A stretch of DNA of 64,000 nt from GCA-2705995 sp048267965 (lineage in GTDB: Bacteria; Bacteroidota; Bacteroidia; Flavobacteriales_G; Salibacteraceae): the NCBI GenBank assembly GCA_048267965.1, contig JBLWWK010000003.1:124001-188000 (forward strand). Reading direction: 5' to 3'. Under the pieces are notes generated by a model. That model ran no database searches. It saw nothing but the letters and a program-made list of their open reading frames with translations, and was not told the DNA's origin. Positions within the stretch are counted from its first letter, which is position 1. Each line of letters begins with the position of its first letter. Made by a program: the position numbers and the translations under genes. Positions 1 to 9,747 of the stretch are shown piece by piece.

Positions 1-1032
1 ACAACAGAAGCAGCAGGTTACCTTAAATACAGATGGAACAAAGGGAAATTCGTAATTGAGCCAAGTTTTAGAGCCCATTATTATGCTTCGTTAAACAACT
101 TTAGTCCAGAGCCAAGATTAAGAGCCAAATACAACGCAACCGATAATTTCCGTTTAAAATTAGCAGGTGGGTTGTACTCACAGAACTTAATTTCTGCCAA
201 CAGCGATTTAGATGTAGTTAATCTTTTTAATGGTTTCTTGGCAGGACCCGAAAACCTCCAAGATGAGTTTACAACAGAGAACAACGGTACTCGTGAAGTA
301 AAACACAAACTGCAAAAAGCACAACACTTGGTATTTGGTTTCGAGTGGGATGCAACCAACCGAATGAATTTCAATGTTGAAGGTTATTTCAAGAATTTTT
401 CTCAGCTAACTACGCTAAATAGAAACAAAGTATTTGACGACACTCCAGAAAACAGTGATAAGCCAGATTACTTGAAGAAAGACTTCATTATTGAAGAAGG
501 AAGCGCTTACGGTGTTGATTTAACTTATGCTTACCAATACAAGAAAGTATATTTATGGGTTGTTTACTCTTGGGCGTACGTAAACCGTTGGGACGGCAAC
601 ATCAGTTACAATCCTGTGTTTGATAGAAGACATAACATCAACATGGTAGGGTCTTACACCTTTGGTAAGAAACTAGATTGGGAAGTGAGTTTACGTTGGA
701 ATTACGGGTCAGGTTTTCCATTCACACAAACACAAGGTTTCTACGAGAAGTTTGATTTCCAAAACGGAATTGGATCAGACTACGTAACCGAAAATGGTGA
801 AATTGGAGTGGAATACGCAGATGTGAACGAAGGTCGATTACCAGATTATCACCGATTAGACTTTAACTTGAGAAAAACCATCGCTATTTCTACTAACTCA
901 GAATTAGAAATGAATGCAGGTGTTACCAACATCTACGATCGTAGCAATGTGTTTTATTTTGACCGTGTTAACTTCGAAAGAGTAGACCAATTGCCAATTA
1001 TGCCTAGCTTTGGTTTTAGTCTAACTTTCTAG
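1..1032 (+). CDS. TonB-dependent outer-membrane receptor, C-terminal part (5' end outside window)
   Basis: The reading frame is open from the first base and ends at a TAG, so only the last 343 or so residues are present. The sequence is rich in alternating aromatic and polar residues typical of amphipathic beta-strands (for example LWVVYSWAYVNRW and LDWEVSLRWNYGSG), and the last residues are FGFSLTF. A terminal Phe is the usual outer-membrane barrel insertion signal. This matches the barrel end of TonB-dependent receptors, which import siderophores, glycans or other large substrates. The plug domain and TonB box lie upstream, so the substrate cannot be inferred. The TTG at 172 is internal and not a start. 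Confidence 0.8.
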   Translation, partial: TTEAAGYLKYRWNKGKFVIEPSFRAHYYASLNNFSPEPRLRAKYNATDNFRLKLAGGLYSQNLISANSDLDVVNLFNGFLAGPENLQDEFTTENNGTREVKHKLQKAQHLVFGFEWDATNRMNFNVEGYFKNFSQLTTLNRNKVFDDTPENSDKPDYLKKDFIIEEGSAYGVDLTYAYQYKKVYLWVVYSWAYVNRWDGNISYNPVFDRRHNINMVGSYTFGKKLDWEVSLRWNYGSGFPFTQTQGFYEKFDFQNGIGSDYVTENGEIGVEYADVNEGRLPDYHRLDFNLRKTIAISTNSELEMNAGVTNIYDRSNVFYFDRVNFERVDQLPIMPSFGFSLTF

Positions 1033-1094
1033 AAATTCTGAAGACGGGGCGGTAATTCGTAAAAGATTGGTCGGTGTGATCGGTTATTTAATGC

Positions 1095-1102
1095 TACCTT
1101 TG
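1095..1102 (+). promoter_or_regulatory. Candidate -7 promoter element upstream of pyrG
   Basis: TACCTTTG matches the Bacteroidota primary-sigma -7 consensus TAnnTTTG and lies 26 bases before the pyrG ATG. A TTG at 1067-1069 is the nearest -33-like triplet, but its spacing (25) is longer than usual. Confidence 0.45.
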
Positions 1103-1127
1103 AGCCCCGTATTCAAACTATTTTTTG

Positions 1128-2753
1128 ATGACGGCACCATGTAAATACATTTTCGTAACGGGGGGTGTTACCTCTTCGTTAGGAAAAGGAATTATTTCTG
1201 CTTCGTTAGCGAAGCTTCTTCAAGCACGAGGATATTCAGTAACAATTCAAAAATTTGATCCCTATATCAATGTGGATCCAGGAACACTTAATCCGTATGA
1301 GCACGGTGAGTGTTATGTAACTGATGATGGTGCAGAAACCGATTTAGATTTAGGTCATTACGAGCGCTTTCTAAACGTTCCTACCTCTCAAGCCAATAAT
1401 GTTACAACCGGTAGAATCTACCAAAGTGTAATCAATAAAGAGCGAAGAGGAGATTACTTGGGTAAAACGGTACAAGTAGTGCCGCACATTACCAACGAAA
1501 TCAAAAGAAGAATTAAAATTCTCGGAAACACCGGAAAATTCGATGTAGTTATTACAGAAATCGGTGGAACCGTAGGCGATATAGAATCATTACCTTACAT
1601 TGAAGCTGTTCGTCAGCTCCGTTGGGATTTAGAAGACAATAGTCTCGTAATCCACTTAACGCTTATCCCTTTCTTGAAAGCAGCAGGTGAATTAAAAACA
1701 AAGCCCACTCAGCACTCGGTAAAAGAACTTTTATCTTACGGTGTTCAGCCAGATGTTTTGGTGTGTAGATCAGAGTATCCGCTACCAGAAGATGTTCGTA
1801 AAAAACTGGCGTTGTTCTGCAATATCAAACAAAACGCAGTAATCGAGTCGTTAGATGCATCATCTATTTACGATGTTCCAGTTTTAATGCAGAAAGAAAA
1901 ACTAGACCATGTAGTACTAAAGCGTTTCGGATGGCCAACGGAGAAAGATCCTGAGCTTAAAACTTGGAGAGAATTCTTAGATAGAGTAAAACAGCCCAAA
2001 CATACGATTACAGTTGGTTTAGTAGGTAAATACGTTGAACTACCAGATTCTTACAAATCAATAGTTGAAGCTTTTACACATGCAGGAGCCAAAAACGAAA
2101 CTAAAGTAAACCTTCGTTGGATTCATTCAGAATATCTAAATAATGAGAATATCGAAGAGAAACTGAGTGACTTAGATGGAGTGTTGGTAGCTCCTGGTTT
2201 TGGTGAAAGAGGTATTGAAGGTAAAATAGCAGCAATACAGTTTGTTCGCGAAAACAAAATTCCGTTTTTAGGTATTTGTTTAGGTATGCAATGTGCTGTT
2301 ATCGAGTATGGTAGAAATGTGTTAAACATCAACGATGCCCATACCAGCGAGATTAAGCCCGATTCTAAAAACTGCGTAATTGATCTAATGGAAGATCAAA
2401 AAGACGTAAACGAAAAAGGCGGAACCATGCGATTAGGTGCTTATCGATGTGATTTAGAAGAAGGATCACGCGTTCATACCGCTTATGGTCAAGCCGAAAT
2501 AAGTGAAAGACACCGCCACCGTTTCGAGTTTAACAACAAATACCTCGATGTATATGCTGAAGGTGGCATGAAAGCCACTGGAAAGAACCCAGAATCAGGA
2601 TTGGTAGAAATTATGGAAGTTGAAAATCATCCGTGGTTTGTTGGCGTTCAGTTTCACCCAGAATACAAAAGTACCGTAGCTAACCCTCACCCTTTATTCG
2701 CAGAGTTTATTGCCAATATGGTAAAGCTCAAAGAAGAGAAAAAATCGAAATAA
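1128..2753 (+). CDS. pyrG: CTP synthase
   Basis: Converts UTP to CTP using ATP and glutamine-derived ammonia, the last step of pyrimidine nucleotide synthesis. The N-terminal synthetase domain opens with GGVTSSLGKG, the ATP-binding loop. The C-terminal class I glutaminase domain shows the nucleophile in LGICLGMQ (Cys384) and the His510/Glu512 pair in HPEY. Its 541 residues are the usual length. The ATG at 1128 is preferred over an in-frame TTG immediately before it at 1125. yidC follows after 37 bases on the same strand, so the two are probably co-transcribed. Confidence 0.97.
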   Translation: MTAPCKYIFVTGGVTSSLGKGIISASLAKLLQARGYSVTIQKFDPYINVDPGTLNPYEHGECYVTDDGAETDLDLGHYERFLNVPTSQANNVTTGRIYQSVINKERRGDYLGKTVQVVPHITNEIKRRIKILGNTGKFDVVITEIGGTVGDIESLPYIEAVRQLRWDLEDNSLVIHLTLIPFLKAAGELKTKPTQHSVKELLSYGVQPDVLVCRSEYPLPEDVRKKLALFCNIKQNAVIESLDASSIYDVPVLMQKEKLDHVVLKRFGWPTEKDPELKTWREFLDRVKQPKHTITVGLVGKYVELPDSYKSIVEAFTHAGAKNETKVNLRWIHSEYLNNENIEEKLSDLDGVLVAPGFGERGIEGKIAAIQFVRENKIPFLGICLGMQCAVIEYGRNVLNINDAHTSEIKPDSKNCVIDLMEDQKDVNEKGGTMRLGAYRCDLEEGSRVHTAYGQAEISERHRHRFEFNNKYLDVYAEGGMKATGKNPESGLVEIMEVENHPWFVGVQFHPEYKSTVANPHPLFAEFIANMVKLKEEKKSK

Positions 2754-2790
2754 TCAAATTAGATTCAATAGCGCGAGATAACAACAAAGA

Positions 2791-4698
2791 ATGGATAGAA
2801 ATTCAATTGCCGGTTTAGTTTTAATAGGAGTAATACTCTTTGGTTGGTTTTACCTAACGGCTCCTACAGAAGAAGAATTAGCTGAGCAGAAAAGAGTTCA
2901 AGATAGCATAGCCTTAGCCAACGAAATGGCAGCAGAAAAAGCCAATCAGGCCATGCTTCAAGAAAAATTGAGAAAAGATTCGGCTAACTTGGTGTTAGAT
3001 TCGGCTCAAATTGCTCAAAGTGATAGCCTCAAAGATGCCAAGATGAAAAACCTTCATGGTGATTTGGCTAACGCACTAAGAGGAGAAGAACAGTTTCTAG
3101 AAATAGAAAACCAAGTGCTGAGGTTAAAATTAACCAACAAAGGCGGTTTTCCGGTAGAAGCAGAATTGAAAAAGTACAAATCGTACGATTCAACTCAATT
3201 ACTTCTTTTCGATCAAGATTCTTCTTCATTTGCCTTCGATTTTAACTATAACGGAAGAAATTACAGCACCTCAGATTTATACTTTGAGCCCAACTATTCA
3301 GCTACAAGTGTAAGTGGTGATAGTAATACACTTCAGTTAGCATACCGTGCCTACGTAGGCGGCTCATCGAAATACATCGAGATGTTGTACACCCTAAAAG
3401 GCAACGATTATTTGCTCGATTATGACGTGAATTTTGTAGGTCTTCAAGATGTATTGAGTACCAACAACAATGTGCTTACCTTAAACTGGCAGCTAAAATC
3501 GCCCACCAAAGAGAAAGGGCTTAAACAAGAGAGAGCGACAACAAGCGCCTACTGGAAGTTTAAAAACCAAGATGTAGATTACATCAGTGAAAGTAGCTAC
3601 TCGGTAGAAGATGAGTTCGAAGAACCATTACATTGGGTTTCTTTTAAGCAACAATTCTTTAGTGCAGTTTTAATTGCCGATAATGAATTTTCTCCTGTAG
3701 GAACCAGCATTGCCACGGCTTCAACCGAAGGCTCTACTCGTTATGTTGAAGGTATGAATTCGAAATTATCGGTTCCTTTTACCAACGGAAGCGCTAATTT
3801 TCAATGGTTTTTGGGCCCAAATAAGTTCGATTTGATTAAAACCTACGATTTAGACCTCGAAGATCAAATCAACTTAGGATGGGGAATTTTCGGTTGGGTA
3901 AATAAGTACTTGATTATACCCGTTTTCAATATTTTCAACAGCTTTAATTGGAATTACGGTTTAATCATTATCGCATTAACCATTCTTATTAAAGGGGTTC
4001 TGTTTCCGTTTACCTACAAAACCTACCTCTCAAGTGCTCGCCAAAAGGTGCTAAAACCTGAAATGGAAGCGTTGAACGAAAAGTTCAAAGACGCTGAACC
4101 CATGAAAAAGCAACAAGCTACTATGAAATTGTACCAAGAGGCCGGAGTAAATCCAATGGCTGGTTGCGTACCTCAGTTGCTTCAGTTGCCAATACTTTAT
4201 GCGATGTTCCGCTTTTTCCCGGCAGCAATTGAGCTGAGAGGCCAAAGCTTCTTGTGGGCAGAAGATTTATCAACCTATGATGCCATTTTTACTTGGTCGC
4301 AACACATTCCAGTATTGAGTTCTGTGTATGGTAACCACGTGAGTTTATTCACATTATTAATGGCTACTTCAACGTTTTTCTACACCAAATACAACTCTTC
4401 AATGACCATGACGTCTGGGCCTCAAGCTCAACAAATGAAGATTATTATGTACATGATGCCAATTATGTTACTTGGTTTCTTCAATAATTATGCGTCAGGT
4501 TTGAGTTTGTATTACTTTGCAGCTAACTTGTTCACCATTATTCAGCAGTTGGTCATCAAGCGATTCTTTATCGATGAGGAAGCTATTCATGCTAAAATCA
4601 AGCAGAATATGGAAAATCCGAATAAAAAGAAGAGCCGCTTCCAAAAGAAAATGGATGATATGATGAAGCAACAGCAAAATCAGAAAAAGAAAAAATAA
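2791..4698 (+). CDS. yidC: Membrane protein insertase YidC
   Basis: Inserts and folds inner-membrane proteins, alone or with SecYEG. There is an N-terminal membrane anchor (about residues 7-24), a large periplasmic domain with abundant Ser/Asp, and a C-terminal hydrophobic core from about residue 365. The core carries a basic groove residue in LTILIKGVLFPFTYK. It ends in a highly basic tail (KKKSRFQKKMDDMMKQQQ, then a Lys run), as expected for contact with the ribosome. Its 635 residues suit the long Bacteroidota form. The stop codon overlaps the next start by one base, which suggests translational coupling. Confidence 0.96.
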   Translation: MDRNSIAGLVLIGVILFGWFYLTAPTEEELAEQKRVQDSIALANEMAAEKANQAMLQEKLRKDSANLVLDSAQIAQSDSLKDAKMKNLHGDLANALRGEEQFLEIENQVLRLKLTNKGGFPVEAELKKYKSYDSTQLLLFDQDSSSFAFDFNYNGRNYSTSDLYFEPNYSATSVSGDSNTLQLAYRAYVGGSSKYIEMLYTLKGNDYLLDYDVNFVGLQDVLSTNNNVLTLNWQLKSPTKEKGLKQERATTSAYWKFKNQDVDYISESSYSVEDEFEEPLHWVSFKQQFFSAVLIADNEFSPVGTSIATASTEGSTRYVEGMNSKLSVPFTNGSANFQWFLGPNKFDLIKTYDLDLEDQINLGWGIFGWVNKYLIIPVFNIFNSFNWNYGLIIIALTILIKGVLFPFTYKTYLSSARQKVLKPEMEALNEKFKDAEPMKKQQATMKLYQEAGVNPMAGCVPQLLQLPILYAMFRFFPAAIELRGQSFLWAEDLSTYDAIFTWSQHIPVLSSVYGNHVSLFTLLMATSTFFYTKYNSSMTMTSGPQAQQMKIIMYMMPIMLLGFFNNYASGLSLYYFAANLFTIIQQLVIKRFFIDEEAIHAKIKQNMENPNKKKSRFQKKMDDMMKQQQNQKKKK

Positions 4699-5255
4699 TG
4701 AGATTAAGAATAGTTTGGTCACTCGTAATAGCAAGTAGTTTAATAGCCTGTAACTCGGGCAAAACGGTAACTGAAGGATCCGCTTCTGGATCTTCTTCAA
4801 GTACATCAACAACTACAGAAACTGTAGCCTCTACGGCCACTACAAGTGATCAAGCTATTCAATTTCTAGACGAACTTCAAGACACTACCGTTATAGTTCG
4901 ATTAGAGAAATCGGCCTGCTACGGAAGTTGTCCAGTTTTTGCCTTTGAAGTACGAGCTAACGGAATGGCCTCTTATCATGGTCAGCAGTTTGTAGAGCAT
5001 GAAGGCAAATTCAAAAAGCAACTTACAAAAGAAGAGTTAGCCACTATTTTTAGTAAAGCAGAAGCCATCAATTTTTATCAGTTCGATGAAGTCTACGATA
5101 GTTCTGTCACAGACATACCCAGCACTACCATTTATCTAAACAAAGGAACCGACAAACACCAAGTTTATGCTCGTTTCAATGTACCTAAAGAACTAGCCGA
5201 ATTTGATAAATGGCTTACAGAGTGGGTATTAGCTGTCGATTGGTCTAAAAAGTAA
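4698..5255 (+). CDS. DUF6438-like lipoprotein
   Basis: The N-terminus MRLRIVWSLVIASSLIAC is a lipoprotein signal with the lipobox ending at Cys18, followed by a Ser/Thr-rich linker to about residue 50. The rest contains VIVRLEKSACYGSCPVFAFE, resembling the DUF6438 family in which a conserved CYGxCP motif sits near the domain start. No enzymatic role is known to me for this family. It overlaps the yidC stop by one base (TAATG), so it is probably translated with pyrG-yidC. It is likely anchored in the periplasm or outer membrane. Confidence 0.7.
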   Translation: MRLRIVWSLVIASSLIACNSGKTVTEGSASGSSSSTSTTTETVASTATTSDQAIQFLDELQDTTVIVRLEKSACYGSCPVFAFEVRANGMASYHGQQFVEHEGKFKKQLTKEELATIFSKAEAINFYQFDEVYDSSVTDIPSTTIYLNKGTDKHQVYARFNVPKELAEFDKWLTEWVLAVDWSKK

Positions 5256-5268
5256 ATCTTCATTTTTT

Positions 5269-6069
5269 TTAGCCATTTCTTTCTTCAATTCTTGAGAAAG
5301 AATCAATATTTTCAATTTCGATGTAAGTAATCGCAGCGGCCACTGTAGAAATTATGGCTGCAAATCCGCTGAGCATCGGTCCAATTACAGGAATTAGTAA
5401 TAACAAGGCATAAAGGGTTCCTACCCCAATAGCTCGGCCTTTATTGCTGCGCATATAGGCAGTACTTTCTTTCACGCTCATTCTTTTGCGCTCGTTGTTG
5501 TAATCTAGAAATGAAAAGCCATAGTAATACGAGCTAATAAAAAACATGATAATGGGCGAAATCCATCCTATTACCGGAATAAAGGTGAAAAAGAACAATA
5601 AAACCATCCAAAAAAGCTCTAAAAACATGTTTCTTACGGCAATTACAACTCCTCTCCAAACGTCTTTGAGTAGTTGTATAAAATCGAACGGATAATCACG
5701 TTCGGTAATTTTCTTGTCGGTAAGTTCAGAAATATAAGCTAAGATGGGAGACATTAATATAAGTACAACAAAACCTCCCACATAAGCGAAAATGAAGAAG
5801 AAGGCAATTTTCAGCCCAATCCAAATAAGCCAATAGAGCGTTTCATTTAATACTTCTCCGCCCCAGAAATCCCAGTTTTCTTTCTTCAACCAATCGCCAG
5901 AGGTAAAAACTTCGGTGAGGGATCCTACCGAATAAAAACCAAAAAAGAGTAAGGCAGCATTGAGTAAAACGGGAACAAAAAAAAGCCACCCGAATCCATT
6001 TTTAAAAATGAAAGGGATGGCTTTAGAGTAAGATTGTAAACCTTTAAGAATGTCTTTTGCAATTTTCAT
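5269..6069 (-). CDS. EI24 / CysZ-like membrane protein
   Basis: A polytopic inner-membrane protein of 266 residues with about five hydrophobic segments (for example FGWLFFVPVLLNAALLFFG and FFIFAYVGGFVVLILMSPIL). The pattern fits the EI24 domain family (etoposide-induced 2.4 / sulfate transporter CysZ-like). The substrate is unknown and no sulfur-assimilation gene is adjacent. I place the start at the ATG ending at 6069. A TTG at 6084 would add five residues, but lies in a small inverted repeat (GAAAACC...GGTTTTC, 6070-6092). It follows the T9SS gene by 36 bases on the same strand. Confidence 0.8.
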   Translation of the reverse strand: MKIAKDILKGLQSYSKAIPFIFKNGFGWLFFVPVLLNAALLFFGFYSVGSLTEVFTSGDWLKKENWDFWGGEVLNETLYWLIWIGLKIAFFFIFAYVGGFVVLILMSPILAYISELTDKKITERDYPFDFIQLLKDVWRGVVIAVRNMFLELFWMVLLFFFTFIPVIGWISPIIMFFISSYYYGFSFLDYNNERKRMSVKESTAYMRSNKGRAIGVGTLYALLLLIPVIGPMLSGFAAIISTVAAAITYIEIENIDSFSRIEERNG

Positions 6070-6105
6070 GAAAACCGTTTTCAATGGTTTTCAAAAATAC
6101 CGCAT

Positions 6106-9100
6106 TTAACGAACTAAATTTACGTTTCCGTGTACAAATTGATCCAAGTTGTCGTGCTCAGAATAGCGGATGTAGTAGATATACGTACCGTTTTCTAAGA
6201 TCTCACCAGTATTGTTCATTTTTCCATTCCAAGGTTCTAACAAGCTGTTGGTTTCGTAAACTAGGTTACCCCAACGATTATAAATCTGCATGTTGAAATC
6301 AGTGAACTGAATTCCATCACCCGTAGGGCCGAAGTAATCGTTAAGATCATCACCGTTCGGTGTAAAGGCCGTTGGGATGTAGAAAGTAGTTTCGTGATCT
6401 ACATTGATAAACTGGTAAGATGTATCTGCACAACCAAAGTCGTTTTCTACCACTTGTCTCACTTGATACAATCCTGTATCTGAGAAAGTGTAAGAGAAAT
6501 CTTCGCTTAACGTAGAGAAACCATTTTCTAAATCGTAAACAATCGATGTTGCACCGCTACTTCTATCTTCTACCGTTACTGTAGGGTCTAGAATAGTTGG
6601 GTAAAACGGTGTGTACGTGAATTTAGAGGTAGGAACCGGCCACACATCAATCATACAATCGTAAATCTTGGTGGTTTCACATCCTAAATCAGTACTCACT
6701 CTTACGCGAACATCGTTGCAACCAATTCTTCTAAACTCATGCGTGATACTGTCTTTTCTATCGTAACGAACCCACTCATCACCAAAATTGAAGTCGTAGT
6801 TAAAATTAGGATTGAAATCATCTATTTTGAAGGTAGTAGTTAAAGGATAACAACCTTCAGCAGGGTCGGCTACAATGTTAATTTCCGTTTTATCTCCCAC
6901 CTTAACAGTTACACTAGCAAAGTTCGAAGGCGTATTACAATTGTCAGTTACTGTTACAGTGTAAGTAGTGGTTGTAAGCGGTAAAACCACTTTACTAACC
7001 CCTTGGCCAAGACCATTATCCCACGTGTAAGTATACTGTCCGTCTCCATTTCTGCCCATTACAGATAAATAAGCGGGTTCACCTTGACAAACTGAATCGG
7101 GCTCAGCTTCTACATCTAATTGTAGTTGAGGGTAACCACCTACTTGAACCCACACAGAATCTAACTGTGAAGGAGTACCACATCCATCTGTAACAGTTAC
7201 ATAAGCATAACCAGAAGAGGTGTAAGCAAAACCTGTTTGAGCACCTGTAGTGTTGTTAGACCAAGCATAGTTGTAGTTTCCATTTCCTCCATACCCTATG
7301 GCAGAAACGGTAGCTACATCTCCAGGACAAATAGTATCTGCCGGGAATACATCACTATCGAGAGGTTGTCTTACATAAATGTTGACTCTTCCCGTGTCGA
7401 TAGGGCAATTGTTGGCATCCGTTACCGAAACAGTAAACGTGCTGGTAACACCTGGACTTACATTAATGGTTTGTCCTGTTGCTCCTGTGTTCCATGTGTA
7501 GGTGTACGGAGCGGTTCCTCCAATAGCATTTGCAGAAATTGGAGTAGAGTTGGTAATACAAATGGTATCGGTTCCAGTAGCAGTTGCCAGAATAGAATCT
7601 GGTTCACCAATGGTAAACGAGGCAGAGTCGATACAGCCATTTGCATCGGTAATGGTAACGCTATTAGGGCCAGCGCAGAGGTTATTTGCTGTTTGTGTAC
7701 TGTCAACACCTGTCCAGTCAAAATTGTAAGGTGCTGTTCCTAGCGAAACAAATGCAGTGGCAGAACCATCACATCCCACGCCATAACAAGAGGCATCTAC
7801 TAAGTTACCAACGTTTACATTCATCTGAGGAACTTGATTCACGTAAATGTTTTTAGTAACCGTACAGCAATTGCTATCGATAATTTCTACCGAGTAGGTT
7901 CCTACAATTAAACCGCTTAATGTATCAGGTGTACTAATTGAATCGTTTTGAACCAATAAATTACCATTCGAATCGAACCATTTATAGGTCCAAGGGCCGG
8001 GGCTTGTGTTCACATCAGGAGTAACAATTATTTCTCCATCGCTGCCTTGCGGACAGGAAACAGGATTAACTACGTGAGTAGGAACCTGAGCGTTACAGCA
8101 AGATTGATCACACGCTGGTTTTACATAAACCGACATAGTAGTGTCGTATGCACAACCGAAATTATCAATCATTTGATAAGTATAATCAATCGTTGTATCG
8201 AATGCTGTTGGTTGAACCACCAATGAATCTTGAGAAACGAAATTGGCAAATGGATTATTCACAAAATAAGCTGAATCTACCCCTGGGTCATAAGAAATAA
8301 CTGTTGGAGGAAGAATAGCTGAATCAAAGGCTATGTTCCAAGAAACCAAGTGACCATCATCAGAGCCCCACTGATCTACTACCGTTAAACTCCAAGCACC
8401 GTTAATTGGGCAGCCGATCAAGTTCGTAAAAGGAGAGGCGGGTGTGTAGCTCGATGAGTCTAGTGCATTTCCGTTTCCAGCACCACAAAATGCAGGTACA
8501 TTTAAACAGCCTGTACAACCAGCATTTGCCGTGTTTACAATGGTGTTGTATACAGGAGCTGTGTTAGAAGGCCAGTTGTAAGGATAAGGAACTCCAACAG
8601 GTTGGTTAATTCCGCCATTATCACAAGGTTCACCTAGCCAGTTTCCACCACCACCGGGGAATTGTTTAAGCAATACTTGAGATCCGTTTGGACATTGTAA
8701 TGTAATCGATAAATCACCTACAAAAGAGTGCTCCATGTTTACTTCTACGTAGCCAAAGTCGTTTACCGTATTAATGGTTTGACCCGGTTGAAACGTAGAA
8801 ATGTTCATGGTACTTGTGTAAGAACCCGGATTAGAACCTGTTGCATCTGGTAAGGCAATAGAGTCACCACTAAAAGGAGGTATGTAGTTGGTCCAACCTA
8901 CGGAAGAAACATCTCCGACTAGAGTTACATTTTCACCGTAGCAAATAGTATCATGAGATTGAGTTGTTCCCGTAAAATCAGGATAAGTAGATACTCTAAC
9001 GATTTGCGAGAAAACGCCAATATTGGCACATCCTTGAGCATCTTCTGCAGCCACTTCAATGTAATAAGCACCAGCAGAATCAAATGGGAAGTCGAAGACA

Positions 9101-9747
9101 GTTCCCGTAGTATCAAAAATGGTATCAAGACTTTGTCCGTCTAATACAGCCCAAACAAAGTTAGTTGTAGCATCATTTTGAGCATACCACGTATTGTTCA
9201 TGGTATAATCACCTGAAATTTCGTAGTGAACAGTGTCTTCGTAACAAATATCAATGTAGCCCTGAGCGGTTGTATCAGGCGATAACGAATCTACTTGGAT
9301 GTAATAATTCTGGCAAGGCGTGTTACAGTTAATGGCTCCAGCCCATCCGTTACCTTCGTTGGTTCCGTCAGATGTAAACACGAAGGTTAAACAACCCGAT
9401 GTGTTGATAGAAGGGTTGGAAGTGATTAATCCGGGATTTACTGTGTTGGCATCGAAAACGCCTATAAGTGGACCCGCAGTAGAGTTTCCATCATATACAG
9501 TTAAGAAATCTCCAGTTCCTAATTGAAACGAGTAAAAATCGACAGAAACAAAATTTCCAGAACTTGGGCAAAGTGTTAAGGTGAAATTCTCGTTAGGGCC
9601 GTAAGGTGAACCAGTACCAGAACCACCAGCATCAAAAAAGTTTTCTGAGCACTGTGAAAAAGTTCCGTTTTGCATGTCGATATTTGTCTGCGCGTGCAAG
9701 GCGGTTCCTACCGTTAATATTAATAGAAGGGTAAATAGCTTTTTCAT
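6106..9747 (-). CDS. Giant T9SS-secreted surface protein with CUB, P-domain, SprB-like and PKD-like repeats and a type B C-terminal domain
   Basis: A 1213-residue exported protein. The signal peptide is MKKLFTLLLILTVGTALHAQ. In order: a CUB-like region (about 25-140, FLTVYDGNSTAGPLIG), a proprotein-convertase P-like region (about 310-475, HSFVGDLSITLQCPNGS), SprB-type repeats (about 550-720, ASCYGVGCDGSATAFVSLGT), Ig/PKD-like repeats to about 1100, and a final domain starting FYIPTAFTPNGDDLNDYF and ending in GTYIYYIRY...GNVNLVR. The last is the gliding-motility/type B T9SS sorting domain, so the protein should cross the outer membrane by T9SS and stay on or leave the cell surface. A role in adhesion is inferred. 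It has a strong SD and overlaps the upstream gene by four bases. Confidence 0.9.
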   Translation of the reverse strand: MKKLFTLLLILTVGTALHAQTNIDMQNGTFSQCSENFFDAGGSGTGSPYGPNENFTLTLCPSSGNFVSVDFYSFQLGTGDFLTVYDGNSTAGPLIGVFDANTVNPGLITSNPSINTSGCLTFVFTSDGTNEGNGWAGAINCNTPCQNYYIQVDSLSPDTTAQGYIDICYEDTVHYEISGDYTMNNTWYAQNDATTNFVWAVLDGQSLDTIFDTTGTVFDFPFDSAGAYYIEVAAEDAQGCANIGVFSQIVRVSTYPDFTGTTQSHDTICYGENVTLVGDVSSVGWTNYIPPFSGDSIALPDATGSNPGSYTSTMNISTFQPGQTINTVNDFGYVEVNMEHSFVGDLSITLQCPNGSQVLLKQFPGGGGNWLGEPCDNGGINQPVGVPYPYNWPSNTAPVYNTIVNTANAGCTGCLNVPAFCGAGNGNALDSSSYTPASPFTNLIGCPINGAWSLTVVDQWGSDDGHLVSWNIAFDSAILPPTVISYDPGVDSAYFVNNPFANFVSQDSLVVQPTAFDTTIDYTYQMIDNFGCAYDTTMSVYVKPACDQSCCNAQVPTHVVNPVSCPQGSDGEIIVTPDVNTSPGPWTYKWFDSNGNLLVQNDSISTPDTLSGLIVGTYSVEIIDSNCCTVTKNIYVNQVPQMNVNVGNLVDASCYGVGCDGSATAFVSLGTAPYNFDWTGVDSTQTANNLCAGPNSVTITDANGCIDSASFTIGEPDSILATATGTDTICITNSTPISANAIGGTAPYTYTWNTGATGQTINVSPGVTSTFTVSVTDANNCPIDTGRVNIYVRQPLDSDVFPADTICPGDVATVSAIGYGGNGNYNYAWSNNTTGAQTGFAYTSSGYAYVTVTDGCGTPSQLDSVWVQVGGYPQLQLDVEAEPDSVCQGEPAYLSVMGRNGDGQYTYTWDNGLGQGVSKVVLPLTTTTYTVTVTDNCNTPSNFASVTVKVGDKTEINIVADPAEGCYPLTTTFKIDDFNPNFNYDFNFGDEWVRYDRKDSITHEFRRIGCNDVRVRVSTDLGCETTKIYDCMIDVWPVPTSKFTYTPFYPTILDPTVTVEDRSSGATSIVYDLENGFSTLSEDFSYTFSDTGLYQVRQVVENDFGCADTSYQFINVDHETTFYIPTAFTPNGDDLNDYFGPTGDGIQFTDFNMQIYNRWGNLVYETNSLLEPWNGKMNNTGEILENGTYIYYIRYSEHDNLDQFVHGNVNLVR
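9702..9713 (+). repeat. Full 12-base CGGTTCCTACCG element
   Basis: Exact full-length copy in the signal-peptide region of the T9SS giant gene (minus-strand reading Val-Gly-Thr). Confidence 0.6.

Noticed and set aside
1125..1127. TTG directly before the pyrG ATG as start
   Set aside because: The adjacent in-frame ATG at 1128 is the better start; the two differ by one residue.
6106..9747. Long open frames antisense to the T9SS giant (for example 7237-7743)
   Set aside because: They are shadows of a repetitive gene and resemble no family.
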